DNA from: G963678095 sp963678095 | Lineage (GTDB): Bacteria; Bacillota; Negativicutes; Selenomonadales; Selenomonadaceae | DNA: 64,000 bases | Reading direction: 5' to 3' | Assembly (NCBI GenBank): GCA_963678095.2 | Contig: OY782746.1 | Location: 1,302,001 to 1,366,000, forward strand | Part shown: positions 36,166-44,212 of the stretch, one piece after another | Numbering within the stretch: the stretch's first letter is position 1 | How the letters are laid out: each line of letters opens with the position of its first letter | The notes under the pieces: model-generated | What the model was told of the DNA's origin: nothing | Database searches by the model: none | What the model saw: the letters and a program-made list of their open reading frames with translations, nothing else | Made by a program: the position numbers and the translations under genes

Positions 36166-36199
36166 TCGTCTTATGGATGAGTCTATATATTTTAAAAAG

Positions 36200-36226
36200 T
36201 GGACGAATAACCTGTCCCCGTGTCCA
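36200..36226 (-). repeat. REP-like element, copy D (inverted)
   Basis: On the minus strand TGGACACGGGGACAGGTTAT then TCGTCCA; two bases differ from copies A and B. It directly abuts the stop codon of the acyltransferase gene. Confidence 0.82.
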
Positions 36227-37252
36227 CTATGTCCGAATAAAAATCATATAATGTATTTTACTTAAAAGAGCGGCGGTCCCATAAGATAAAAGAACCAACC
36301 ATAAATAAATCAACAACGAATATTGCGGTATCATTACTAACTCCTGAAAATAATAATAACAAAAAAATGAATGCGTCAGCCACATAAATACCGATTTGTG
36401 GCCAAGCTCACACAACACATGCCTAATTACATTTATTTTGGCAAAACCAAGTACTACATAAATAAAACATGGCACCAAAAACGCATCTGCAGCTATATAA
36501 AACTCCATGGTCCCATATATACCTCTCACCCAAAACAGCAAACATAGCAAAATGCAGTTTGTCGCCAACAACCAAGGCCCTCTATATGTATTAAAAAGTT
36601 TGCTTGCTTTAATAAAAAAATCATTTCTTGCAAATAAATACCCCATAGCAAACACTAATAAATAGTCTTCTCTATATTTATATAAAAAAATTATTCCGAC
36701 CAAAGCATACATTGTTTTTCTTCGCCAATTCTGTTCAGCCGGCAACAGATCGAAGTACTTATGAAGCAGAGGAAACCACAGTAACATCTTTAAATACTGC
36801 TTCACATACCACCATTCACCATTATAAGAAGCTTCTAATCCTAATAGATTAAATACAAACTCCCTTATATTAAATAAATAATTAAAAAAAACAAACCCCA
36901 TAGGAATAAATATAGCAAACACTAGCCAATATATTTTGAAAAAGCTCAACATTTTTTTTAAAATCAATTTGTATTCGTCTTTAAAGCAAGCCCATATTGT
37001 GCTATATGCATTTTGCTTAAATCTTTGAAACATCCAATAAAGTCCATAGCCGCTGATAAAAGCATAAAGCCCCACACACAGCTTGCCAAAAATGCCAAAA
37101 ACAGTTTCTATATTCTTACCATTCATCTGTCCAATAGAAATATACCCTGTATGAAGTCGCTCAGGAAATCCAAATAAATGATGAGCCACCATCAATAAAA
37201 TTGCAATTCCATATAATATGAGAGAGTGTTCTTTGGTTAGACCTTTATCCAT
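36227..37252 (-). CDS. Membrane acyltransferase, acyltransferase-3 family
   Basis: A 341-residue polytopic protein with about 10 membrane helices. The N-terminal LYGIAILLMVAHHLFGFPER carries the His-containing active segment typical of OafA/OatA-like O-acetylases. Later come CVGLYAFISGYGLYWM and, near the end, LGHKSVFMWLTHSFFCYYYF (the usual H in the last helices). It is likely to O-acetylate a surface sugar. AAAAGGA lies 11 bases before ATG 37252. It follows manC by 30 bases, which ties it to the polysaccharide locus. Its stop codon touches REP copy D. Confidence 0.82.
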   Translation of the reverse strand: MDKGLTKEHSLILYGIAILLMVAHHLFGFPERLHTGYISIGQMNGKNIETVFGIFGKLCVGLYAFISGYGLYWMFQRFKQNAYSTIWACFKDEYKLILKKMLSFFKIYWLVFAIFIPMGFVFFNYLFNIREFVFNLLGLEASYNGEWWYVKQYLKMLLWFPLLHKYFDLLPAEQNWRRKTMYALVGIIFLYKYREDYLLVFAMGYLFARNDFFIKASKLFNTYRGPWLLATNCILLCLLFWVRGIYGTMEFYIAADAFLVPCFIYVVLGFAKINVIRHVLCELGHKSVFMWLTHSFFCYYYFQELVMIPQYSLLIYLWLVLLSYGTAALLSKIHYMIFIRT

Positions 37253-37282
37253 TCTATATCCAATCCTTTTATATAAGATCTT

Positions 37283-38650
37283 TTAGTCTTTAAACCACAC
37301 CATATCATCCTCGCCGATATAGCTGCCATTTTGAATTTCAATGATTTCCAATGGAATCTGCCCCGGGTTTTCCAGCCGATGCTTTGCCGTCTGCGGCACA
37401 AATGCACTCTCGCTCTCATGAATCCACATTTCCTTGCCATCAATGATGACCCGGGCCGTTCCGGACAATACCACCCAGTGTTCCGTGCGATGGCAGTGCA
37501 TATGCATCTGCATGCCGCTTTGCGGCTTTACCTTAATTTTGCGCATCCGGTAATGCGGTCCCGCTCCCAGCATCGTATACGTCCCCCAGGGGCGGTAGAC
37601 CGTTGTATGCTCCGTAGCCTCCTTACGTCCGCGCTGCTGCAGTTCTTCCACCAGAGATTTCACCTTCTGCGATTCTCCTTTTTTGGCTACGACAATCACA
37701 TCGTCCGTCTCCACCAGCAGCAGATCATCAATACCGATTCCAGCCACCAAGCGGTCTCGTCCCATCAGCAAGGAATTGCTGCAATCAATTGCCAGGCAGT
37801 CACCCCGCATCGCATTTCCCTGGGCATCCTTGGGCAAAATATCGTACATCGCATCCCATGAGCCAACATCATTCCAATAGCAATCGAGGGGAATCATCAC
37901 CACATGCTTAGATTTTTCTGCTACTGCATAGTCAATGGATATGCTTGGCATGCTTGCAAAAGCCTGTAGGACCTCTTCATAGGATCCTTTTAAGCCAGCA
38001 GAAACTTCCGGCGCATATAACGCAAATTCCTGCAGCATCAGACCGGCACTAAAGGCAAACATTCCCGAATTCCAATAATAATTACCGGCTGCCAAATAGG
38101 ACTCAGCTGTAGCAAGCGGCGGCTTCTCTTTGAATGATGCCACCTTATAGCCGCTGCCCAGCTTCTCTCCGGCTTCAATATAACCATACCCAGTTTCCGG
38201 CTTATCCGGCTGAATGCCAAACGTAACCAGTTGCTGCTCCTTGGCCTTAGCTTCTCCCTCGCGGATACAGCACTCAAACCGTTCATAATCACGGATCACA
38301 TGATCTGCCGGTGTCACGAGCAGCACCTCATCTTCACTGCAGGCCAATTTATCAAGGCAGTATTTCACTGCCAGTCCAATGGCTGGTGCTGTATTGCGTC
38401 CCACAGGCTCCAAAATAATATGCGCGTTATCAGCCCCGCATTCACTGAGTTCATTTTGCACATGATAAAAATACTGTTCATTCGTCACAACAATAATATC
38501 TGCTGGCTTAACCAGCGGCAAAAAACGTTCAATCGTCTTAACCAGCAAGGACTGCTGCCCCTCTACCGCTAAAAACTGCTTGGGAAATGCACTGCGTGAC
38601 AGCGGAAACAGTCTTGTCCCCCCACCACCGGCCAATATGATAATTTTCAT
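37283..38650 (-). CDS. manC: Mannose-1-phosphate guanylyltransferase/mannose-6-phosphate isomerase (type II PMI-GMP)
   Basis: A bifunctional 455-residue enzyme making GDP-mannose. The nucleotidyltransferase domain begins MKIIILAGGGGTRLFPLSRS then FPKQFL, with TPADHVI, GYGYIEAGE and FKEKP. The C-terminal 110 residues are the cupin isomerase domain: RPWGTYTMLGAGPHYRMRKI, MHMHCHRTEHWVVLSGTA and SAFVPQTAKHRLENPG. AGGAGA nine bases before ATG 38650. It feeds gmd (52018-53046) in the same locus. It is divergent from the CapD-type gene across a 226-base region with a promoter on each strand. Confidence 0.95.
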   Translation of the reverse strand: MKIIILAGGGGTRLFPLSRSAFPKQFLAVEGQQSLLVKTIERFLPLVKPADIIVVTNEQYFYHVQNELSECGADNAHIILEPVGRNTAPAIGLAVKYCLDKLACSEDEVLLVTPADHVIRDYERFECCIREGEAKAKEQQLVTFGIQPDKPETGYGYIEAGEKLGSGYKVASFKEKPPLATAESYLAAGNYYWNSGMFAFSAGLMLQEFALYAPEVSAGLKGSYEEVLQAFASMPSISIDYAVAEKSKHVVMIPLDCYWNDVGSWDAMYDILPKDAQGNAMRGDCLAIDCSNSLLMGRDRLVAGIGIDDLLLVETDDVIVVAKKGESQKVKSLVEELQQRGRKEATEHTTVYRPWGTYTMLGAGPHYRMRKIKVKPQSGMQMHMHCHRTEHWVVLSGTARVIIDGKEMWIHESESAFVPQTAKHRLENPGQIPLEIIEIQNGSYIGEDDMVWFKD

Positions 38651-38773
38651 CTATTATAATCTCCTGATCTTTATATGTTAACTATTATATAAAGTGGCTA
38701 AAATTATTATAAATTTAGCCGCAACAATACATATGTTTTAATTATAACCTGATACTATGAAAAAGCCAGCAAA

Positions 38774-38782
38774 ATTATACCA
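38774..38782 (-). promoter_or_regulatory. Extended -10 box for manC
   Basis: TGGTATAAT on the minus strand, about 125 bases upstream of manC. A leader inverted repeat GGCTAAA/TTTAGCC (38696-38720) lies between it and the gene. Confidence 0.5.
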
Positions 38783-38821
38783 TATTTCATGATACAATTA
38801 AATGCACCTACCATAAAAAAA

Positions 38822-38830
38822 TGGTATAAT
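38822..38830 (+). promoter_or_regulatory. Extended -10 box for the CapD-type gene
   Basis: TGGTATAAT, 47 bases before the TTG start. It overlaps the right arm of an inverted repeat TACCAT...ATGGTA (38810-38827), a possible operator. Confidence 0.55.
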
Positions 38831-38876
38831 AAGCACATATTATTTTAGTTCTCTGTATATTTTAGGAGGTATTACG

Positions 38877-40718
38877 TTGTACGGTATGCTTTTGCCCGCT
38901 TTTTTAGCCGCTATAGATATAATCAGCATTATATTTGTCGCCTTTGCCGCCCTGTATCTTCGCTTTGATGATATCCTGCCCGAATATTATGCACAAACTC
39001 TAATCCAACAGCTGCCCGCTTTGGTCTTCATCCGCCTGGCTTTTCTTCAGTATTTTAAGCTATATACAAGGATCTGGCGCTATGCCAGTATCGGTGAACT
39101 GGCAGCAATCGTCGTCTCTCTCTGCATTAGCTCGGCGATCTGGTGCGGTTATTTGATTTTAATTGACGTTATGGTTCCCCGCAGTATACAAATACTCTCT
39201 CTCGTCTTAACAATTCTTTGTGTTGGTATCTCGCGATTTTCCTTGCGCTGCTACCTACAATTTCTTTCAAAAATTCAGTCAAATCACAACCATACCGACA
39301 GTAGCCAGCACAATGTCCTAATCGTCGGTGCCGGCGATGCCGGAGCCGTCATCGCCAGGGAAATTAATGAATATCATACCGGCAATCGGACGATTGTCGG
39401 CTTCATTGATGACTCACCCAAGAAAAAAGGGCAGGTTCTACTCGGCAAAAAAGTACTCGGCTCACGCGATGACATTGAGCACCTGACAAAAGAACTTGAC
39501 GTCAAAGAAATCATCATTGCCATGCCCTCAGTAAAAGGGCATATTATCCGCGAAATCATCAGCCTTTGCAAAAAAACAAAATGCGAATTAAAAATCCTGC
39601 CCGGTGTTTATGAATTCATTGATGGCAATATGAACATCACCCAGCTCCGCCCGGTAAAAATCGAAGATCTGCTCGGACGAAATCCGGTTACGCTCGACAA
39701 GGAAGCGGTCAGCATTTATCTCAATAACAAAACCGTTTTAATCACCGGTGCCGGTGGATCGATTGGTTCTGAAATATGTCGCCAGATTGCCAAAATGGGA
39801 CCGCGCAAGCTACTGCTCCTCGGTAAAGGAGAAAACAGCATTTATGAAATAAACAACGAGCTTTCCCTTACATATCCTGAAATAAAAAAAGTCCCTATTA
39901 TTGCTGATATCAGGGATCGTGAACGAATTCGTGATATCTTAAGCTACTTTAAGCCACAGGTTGTCTTCCACGCCGCCGCCCATAAACATGTCCCTTTGAT
40001 GGAATGGCAGCCAACAGAGGCTGTCCGCAATAATGTCTTAGGCACCAAAGTTATTGCCGAAGAAGCTGACCGGGCTGACGTTGAAACCTTCGTTATGATT
40101 TCAACCGACAAGGCCATCAACCCGACCAATGTCATGGGCTGCACAAAGCGCATCGCCGAAATGTTTATTCAAAGCATGGACCAGATCAGCAAGACACGCT
40201 ATGTGGCCGTGCGTTTCGGCAACGTCCTCGGCAGCCGTGGCAGCGTAATCCCGCTGTTTAAAAAACAGATTCTGCGTGGGGGGCCCGTAACGGTAACCCA
40301 TCCGGAAATGACCCGCTACTTTATGACAATTCCCGAAGCCAGCCAGCTCGTCCTGCAGGCGGGAGCCATGGCCAAAGGCGGTGAGGTTTTCGTGCTTGAT
40401 ATGGGAGATCCCGTCAAAATTGTCGATCTTGCCAAAGATCTAATCACCTTATCCGGCTACATTCCTGATATTGATATTCCAATCAAATTCACCGGACTTC
40501 GCCCCGGAGAAAAACTTTATGAAGAGCTACTGAGCGCTGAAGACGGCACCCAGGCAACGGCACACAAGAAAATATTTACGGCTCAACTCAAGGCTGTCGA
40601 AAAAACGCAAATGGATCAGTATATTGATGAGCTTTTAGCACATTCAGAGGAACATGAAGTGGTCGCTACTTTACAAAAAATAGTTCCCACCTATCATCCA
40701 AACCGAATTGAGGATTAA
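38877..40718 (+). CDS. Membrane-anchored nucleotide-sugar 4,6-dehydratase (CapD/PglF/WbpM type)
   Basis: A 613-residue protein with four N-terminal membrane helices (LLPAFLAAIDIISIIFVAFA onward), a CoA-binding-like first Rossmann domain (NVLIVGAGDAGAVIAREI) and the catalytic SDR: TVLITGAGGSIGSEICRQIA, FHAAAHKHVPLMEWQPTEA, MISTDKAINPTNVMGCTKR and VRFGNVLGSRGSVIPLFKKQ. The family converts UDP-GlcNAc to UDP-4-keto-6-deoxy-GlcNAc, the precursor of QuiNAc, bacillosamine and similar. The catalytic Met-type segment replaces Tyr in SDR (STDKA...NVMG), as in PglF. TTG 38877 has AGGAGG seven bases upstream. One base separates it from the sugar transferase. Confidence 0.92.
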   Translation: MYGMLLPAFLAAIDIISIIFVAFAALYLRFDDILPEYYAQTLIQQLPALVFIRLAFLQYFKLYTRIWRYASIGELAAIVVSLCISSAIWCGYLILIDVMVPRSIQILSLVLTILCVGISRFSLRCYLQFLSKIQSNHNHTDSSQHNVLIVGAGDAGAVIAREINEYHTGNRTIVGFIDDSPKKKGQVLLGKKVLGSRDDIEHLTKELDVKEIIIAMPSVKGHIIREIISLCKKTKCELKILPGVYEFIDGNMNITQLRPVKIEDLLGRNPVTLDKEAVSIYLNNKTVLITGAGGSIGSEICRQIAKMGPRKLLLLGKGENSIYEINNELSLTYPEIKKVPIIADIRDRERIRDILSYFKPQVVFHAAAHKHVPLMEWQPTEAVRNNVLGTKVIAEEADRADVETFVMISTDKAINPTNVMGCTKRIAEMFIQSMDQISKTRYVAVRFGNVLGSRGSVIPLFKKQILRGGPVTVTHPEMTRYFMTIPEASQLVLQAGAMAKGGEVFVLDMGDPVKIVDLAKDLITLSGYIPDIDIPIKFTGLRPGEKLYEELLSAEDGTQATAHKKIFTAQLKAVEKTQMDQYIDELLAHSEEHEVVATLQKIVPTYHPNRIED

Positions 40719-40719
40719 T

Positions 40720-41304
40720 ATGACTTACATCACATTAAAACGGATACTCGACTTTATTTTATCTCTGATGGGACTGATTGTTCTATCTCCGGTTTTCCTG
40801 ATCCTTATGATTTTTATCAAGCTGGATTCTCCCGGCCCCATTTTCTTTACCCAAAAGCGTGTTGGCCTTCATAAGAAACACTTTCAGATCCTGAAGTTTC
40901 GCACGATGAGAATCGATACCCCCAAAAACTGCCCAACGCATATGCTGCAAAATCCAGCGCAGTATATCACCCGCACCGGCAGATTCCTTCGCAAGACCAG
41001 CCTTGATGAACTGCCGCAAATACTCAATATTTTAAAAGGCGAAATGTCCGTCATCGGTCCCCGCCCTGCCCTGTGGAATCAATATGATTTGATCGAAGAA
41101 CGTGACAAGTATAGCGCTAATGAAATCCTGCCCGGTCTGACCGGCTGGGCTCAGATTAACGGTCGCGATGAACTGCCAATAGAAAAAAAAGCAAAACTCG
41201 ATGGCGATTACGTCCGCCGTATGAGCCTCACTTTTGATATCCAAATCTTTTTTCAAACTATTGCCAGTGTTCTTCGCCATAAAGGCGTAAGAGAAGGAGT
41301 CTAA
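40720..41304 (+). CDS. Undecaprenyl-phosphate sugar-1-phosphate transferase (PglC/WcaJ-like, short form)
   Basis: A 194-residue initiating transferase that loads the first sugar phosphate on undecaprenyl phosphate. It has one re-entrant membrane segment (LDFILSLMGLIVLSPVFLIL), then the bacterial sugar transferase core: KLDSPGPIFFTQKRVGLHKK, FQILKFRTMRIDT, FLRKTSLDELPQILNILKGE, MSVIGPRPALW and LPGLTGWAQINGRDEL. ATG 40720 follows GAGGA by five bases. Coupled to the dehydratase gene in front, it likely uses that enzyme's UDP-6-deoxy-HexNAc product, as PglC does with UDP-diNAcBac. Confidence 0.93.
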   Translation: MTYITLKRILDFILSLMGLIVLSPVFLILMIFIKLDSPGPIFFTQKRVGLHKKHFQILKFRTMRIDTPKNCPTHMLQNPAQYITRTGRFLRKTSLDELPQILNILKGEMSVIGPRPALWNQYDLIEERDKYSANEILPGLTGWAQINGRDELPIEKKAKLDGDYVRRMSLTFDIQIFFQTIASVLRHKGVREGV

Positions 41305-41346
41305 AAAAGATCCCCTATAATGAAGTGACCCCATAAAGTTGGCCCT

Positions 41347-41380
41347 AAAGCGTGGTAGTATATTGCTACTACGCTTTTTT
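41347..41380 (+). terminator. Terminator after the initiating transferase
   Basis: AAAGCGTGGTAG pairs with CTACTACGCTTT (one mismatch), then a T run. It stands between the convergent sugar transferase and SDR genes and marks the boundary to AT-rich DNA. Confidence 0.8.
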
Positions 41381-41442
41381 ATGCCGCAGATTGACGTAGC
41401 CGATACTCTACTAGGATAGTGTTGTCAATCTATGTCCCCCCC

Positions 41443-42366
41443 CTATCTTGCTTCATCCTTCCTTTTATTTTCAATATACATTTCTATCTCTTCTCTAATT
41501 CCAACTTCAAATACAGTTGGACTATATCCGAAATCACGTCGTGCATCTTCAAAATCAAATACTCTATCTTCTACTAATCTCTGAACTTTTTCTCTAAAAT
41601 CAAAATGGCCTAAAGTATATATATATATATTCCAAGCTATAAAATATGCCAATAAATACGGTACTGAAAAAAAATAAATCTTCCCCCGCCCTAATTGTTC
41701 AGCAATAATCTTTAATATATCTATTAGCATAATTTCATTTCCACCAGATAAGTTATAATTTTTATTCCGTGTAGTCGCTTCATTCATTAAAACATTATAA
41801 TATGCCATACCCAAATCTTTTGCCCATACTGGTTGCAAATAATATTGAGCCCCATTTACAACTGGTAATATTTTCAATTTATCCACAATCTTTATAAAAA
41901 CAGCCATATTATTATCTTCAAGATTTCCATAAATCATCGTAGGTCTAAGAATAGTTAATGTACTTTTTCCCCTTCTCAAAAGATCCTCTAGCTTATTTTC
42001 AATCAAAATATAATTTTGAGCAGCACATTTATATTTTGAATAAATTCCAGTTGTGTGAACTAAAACAAATCGTTTAACTTTTGATTCAATTCCATATTTT
42101 ACCAAAGATACTGATAGATTAATTCCGGCAATATGGAATATAATATCTATATTTTGGGTTAATACGTTTAAATACTCTTCATCCTTCAAATCCCCTTCTA
42201 TGAATTCATAATTCAAATTCCCCATTACCAAATCACTTATATGATTTTTCTTTCTACACGAAAAGCGAAATTTATACATTTTTAAATCATCTGCATTATC
42301 TATTAAATTTTGTAAAAAATATTTCCCTGATTTTCCCATTACGCCAGTAACAAGAACGTTTTTCAT
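41443..42366 (-). CDS. NAD(P)-binding SDR/epimerase-like protein
   Basis: A 307-residue atypical SDR. The nucleotide loop is KNVLVTGVMGKSGKYFLQNL (GxxGxxG type), with IIFHIAGINLS, VLVHTTGIYSKYK, LRPTMIYGNLEDN and PVWAKDLGMAYYNVL. The YxxxK pair is not clear (NYILIENK). Closest in look to NmrA/UDP-sugar epimerase-like proteins of polysaccharide loci; the substrate cannot be assigned. AAGGAGGA six bases before ATG 42366. Clearly AT-richer than genes to the left. It lies just downstream of IS remnants, so its former upstream neighbours may have been lost. Confidence 0.75.
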   Translation of the reverse strand: MKNVLVTGVMGKSGKYFLQNLIDNADDLKMYKFRFSCRKKNHISDLVMGNLNYEFIEGDLKDEEYLNVLTQNIDIIFHIAGINLSVSLVKYGIESKVKRFVLVHTTGIYSKYKCAAQNYILIENKLEDLLRRGKSTLTILRPTMIYGNLEDNNMAVFIKIVDKLKILPVVNGAQYYLQPVWAKDLGMAYYNVLMNEATTRNKNYNLSGGNEIMLIDILKIIAEQLGRGKIYFFSVPYLLAYFIAWNIYIYTLGHFDFREKVQRLVEDRVFDFEDARRDFGYSPTVFEVGIREEIEMYIENKRKDEAR

Positions 42367-42426
42367 ATATAATCCTCCTTATATAGCCTTATATAGCCTT
42401 GGTTTTTCTCTTCAAATTCCGATATT

Positions 42427-42612
42427 AGGGGAGTGCGGACGTTTTCTTGGACTACGATTATGCAGATAATCCAAGCTTCTGCCTGTATTCCACTGGACTA
42501 AGATATCCTAAAGATTGTTTGATCCTTGTATGATTATACCAATCCAAATAGTCATTTAGTACATGAATAAATCCTTTAATACTTATATTAGTCCAATCTT
42601 GATTAGGTGCTG
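42427..42612 (-). pseudogene. IS3-family transposase, C-terminal remnant with right end
   Basis: Minus-strand reading from about 42612 gives LTAPNQDWTNISIKG, then YLDWYNHTRIKQSLGYLSP, then VEYRQKLGLSA and a stop at 42458. That is the conserved end of IS3/IS150-type OrfB integrases. The stop is followed by the element end, GTCCAAGAAAACGTCCGCAC (to 42427). The rest of the gene is missing because IS256 sequence begins at about 42613. Confidence 0.85.
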
Positions 42613-43936
42613 TCAACGTTCTTTCGCAAATTCATAAATCTCATCCATGGAAAAATCAGTCGAGAATTGTATCCGCATCACATCCATAAAGATGCTTCAT
42701 ATCCATGTATTTTTTACAACCCCATTGAGAGTTAACAACATGGCGAAGTCTCGCACAGACCAGCATTAATGCACTTTCCCCATCGGGGAAAGTGCCAACA
42801 ACACGCGTCCGGCGCCGTATCTCACGGTTAAGGCGCTCTATTGCATTGTTTGTACGGATCTTTTTCCAATGTTCTTCTGGAAAATCCATATAAGTAAGGG
42901 TTTCTGCGATGCCAGAGGTGAGCTTTTCAGCCGCTTTAGCCAATTTCATTTTTCTTAGCTTTTCTGCAACCAGTTCAGATTTTTCAAGAGCTGCCTGTTT
43001 ATCTTCCTGACAATGAATCGCTTTCAGCATCCTGGCAATTTCCTTACAGTATTTGCGGGGCACCACAGAAAATATATTTCTGAAGAAATGTACACTACAA
43101 CGCTGGTATTTCGCTTCTGGGAATATTTCCGTCACAGAGTCGCACATCGCTTGGCATTTGTCCCCAACAACAAGTTGGACACCTTTGAGGCCACGGCTTC
43201 GCAGGGAAGAAAGGAATCCCTTCCAGCCTTCTTTATCTTCCTTCATCCCTTCAGCAGCACCGACTACTTCACGGAAACCATCCTGATTTACGGCAATGGC
43301 TACTAGGATGGCGACATTTTCAAATTCACCACCCCAACTGCGCTTTAAATAGATCCCATCAACGAATACATAGGGATATTCTTCGCTCGAAAGCTGACGA
43401 TTTCGCCATTCTTCGATATGGGCATATGCTTTCTTGTTTAGGTTACTGATGGTGCTGGGCGATACTTTGGACCCCCAAAGAGCCTCTGTAATATCCTCAA
43501 CGCGGCGAACAGAAACACCCGCCAGATACATTTCTATAAGAGCTTCTTCAACGCTGCTTTCGCGGCGGCGATAACGCTCAATAATCGCCGTTTCAAAAGG
43601 AATGCCTTTTAATTTAGGGACCTTCAAAGAAACGGTTCCAGCGGTAGTTTGGAGGTTGCGGCTATAATGACCGGACCGATAGCCATTACGATGACTCGAC
43701 CGCTCGTATTTGGCAGCGTTCGTAAGCTCGGCGGCCTCTTGATCCAGTAACGTATTGAGGGTGTCCTCTACACTTTGCTTAACCAAGGATTTCAACTCAG
43801 TTTTGATTAAATTCTCGTTTAATTGTATAATGTTGTCAGACATGATTCTCGTCTCCTTTGTGGGTTTGGTTTGGCGACTTAATTTTAACAAAGGACGAGA
43901 GTCATGTCTTTATTTGTTTTTGCGAAAAATATTATA
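42613..43936 (-). mobile_element. IS256-family insertion sequence, intact
   Basis: About 1.3 kb around an intact transposase gene. Both ends carry a TTTCGCAAA-containing terminal sequence (near 42620 on the plus strand and near 43927 on the minus strand), with weaker matching further in (CTC-TCC). Exact ends and any 8-bp target duplication could not be fixed by eye. It is inserted against an IS3 remnant on one side and an IS256 fragment on the other. Confidence 0.75.
42656..43843 (-). CDS. IS256-family transposase
   Basis: A 395-residue mutator-type DDE transposase. It has the N-terminal part RSSHRNGYRSGHYSRNLQTT and VPKLKGIPFETAIIERY, the first catalytic Asp in YVFVDGIYLKRSW, the second in LVVGDKCQAMCDSV, the signature CSVHFFRNIFSVVP, and the Glu in NAIERLNREIRRRTRVVGTF. 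ATG 43843 has AAGGAGA eight bases upstream; the open frame extends 16 codons further without one. The frame is complete, so the element may still move. Confidence 0.93.
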   Translation of the reverse strand: MSDNIIQLNENLIKTELKSLVKQSVEDTLNTLLDQEAAELTNAAKYERSSHRNGYRSGHYSRNLQTTAGTVSLKVPKLKGIPFETAIIERYRRRESSVEEALIEMYLAGVSVRRVEDITEALWGSKVSPSTISNLNKKAYAHIEEWRNRQLSSEEYPYVFVDGIYLKRSWGGEFENVAILVAIAVNQDGFREVVGAAEGMKEDKEGWKGFLSSLRSRGLKGVQLVVGDKCQAMCDSVTEIFPEAKYQRCSVHFFRNIFSVVPRKYCKEIARMLKAIHCQEDKQAALEKSELVAEKLRKMKLAKAAEKLTSGIAETLTYMDFPEEHWKKIRTNNAIERLNREIRRRTRVVGTFPDGESALMLVCARLRHVVNSQWGCKKYMDMKHLYGCDADTILD

Positions 43937-44043
43937 CCTTATCCACAAAGAATGGAATATAGCCTCCGTTTCTGATTTTAGGAACCATGAGATACATCGT
44001 TCCCATTCTTGTATCAAACCGGCGGACGCGGTAGCCTGATCGG
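43932..44043 (-). pseudogene. Second IS256 transposase, internal fragment
   Basis: Minus-strand reading gives YRSGYRVRRFDTRMGTM, then YLMVPKIRNGGYIPFFVDK. This is the segment expected to follow the N-terminal fragment at 46643-46809, from which it is separated by the IS21 element. The downstream remainder is cut off where the intact IS256 begins. Confidence 0.8.
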
Positions 44044-44097
44044 TATCCTTGGCAGATTGAATAATATGGTCCCAACTACACCACCAGCCCGGCGTCA

Positions 44098-44148
44098 GGA
44101 AACCGGCCTACCGGAAAATTGGAAACCGTGATTCCGGTCATGGAAACC
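44098..44148 (+). repeat. Left-end multiple repeats of the IS21 element
   Basis: Three copies of GGAAACC(G) at 44098, 44121 and 44142, spaced 21-23 bases. They match in inverted form the two CGGTTTCC copies at the right end and are likely transposase-binding sites. Confidence 0.7.
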
Positions 44149-44212
44149 AAATCGATCTATAATGGATTTATACACTTTTAGGTGTAAATTCATTTTTAGG
44201 GAGGTTATTTCC

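Noticed and set aside
41323..41346. Left-end remnant of an IS3-type element (TGACCCCATAAAGTTGG)
   Set aside because: It looks like an IS3-family terminus but has no transposase sequence beside it and no partner end within reach; too short to support a feature.
42376..42402. Direct repeat TTATATAGCC twice upstream of the SDR gene
   Set aside because: Ten-base AT-rich tandem copy; no sign that it is more than chance or slippage.
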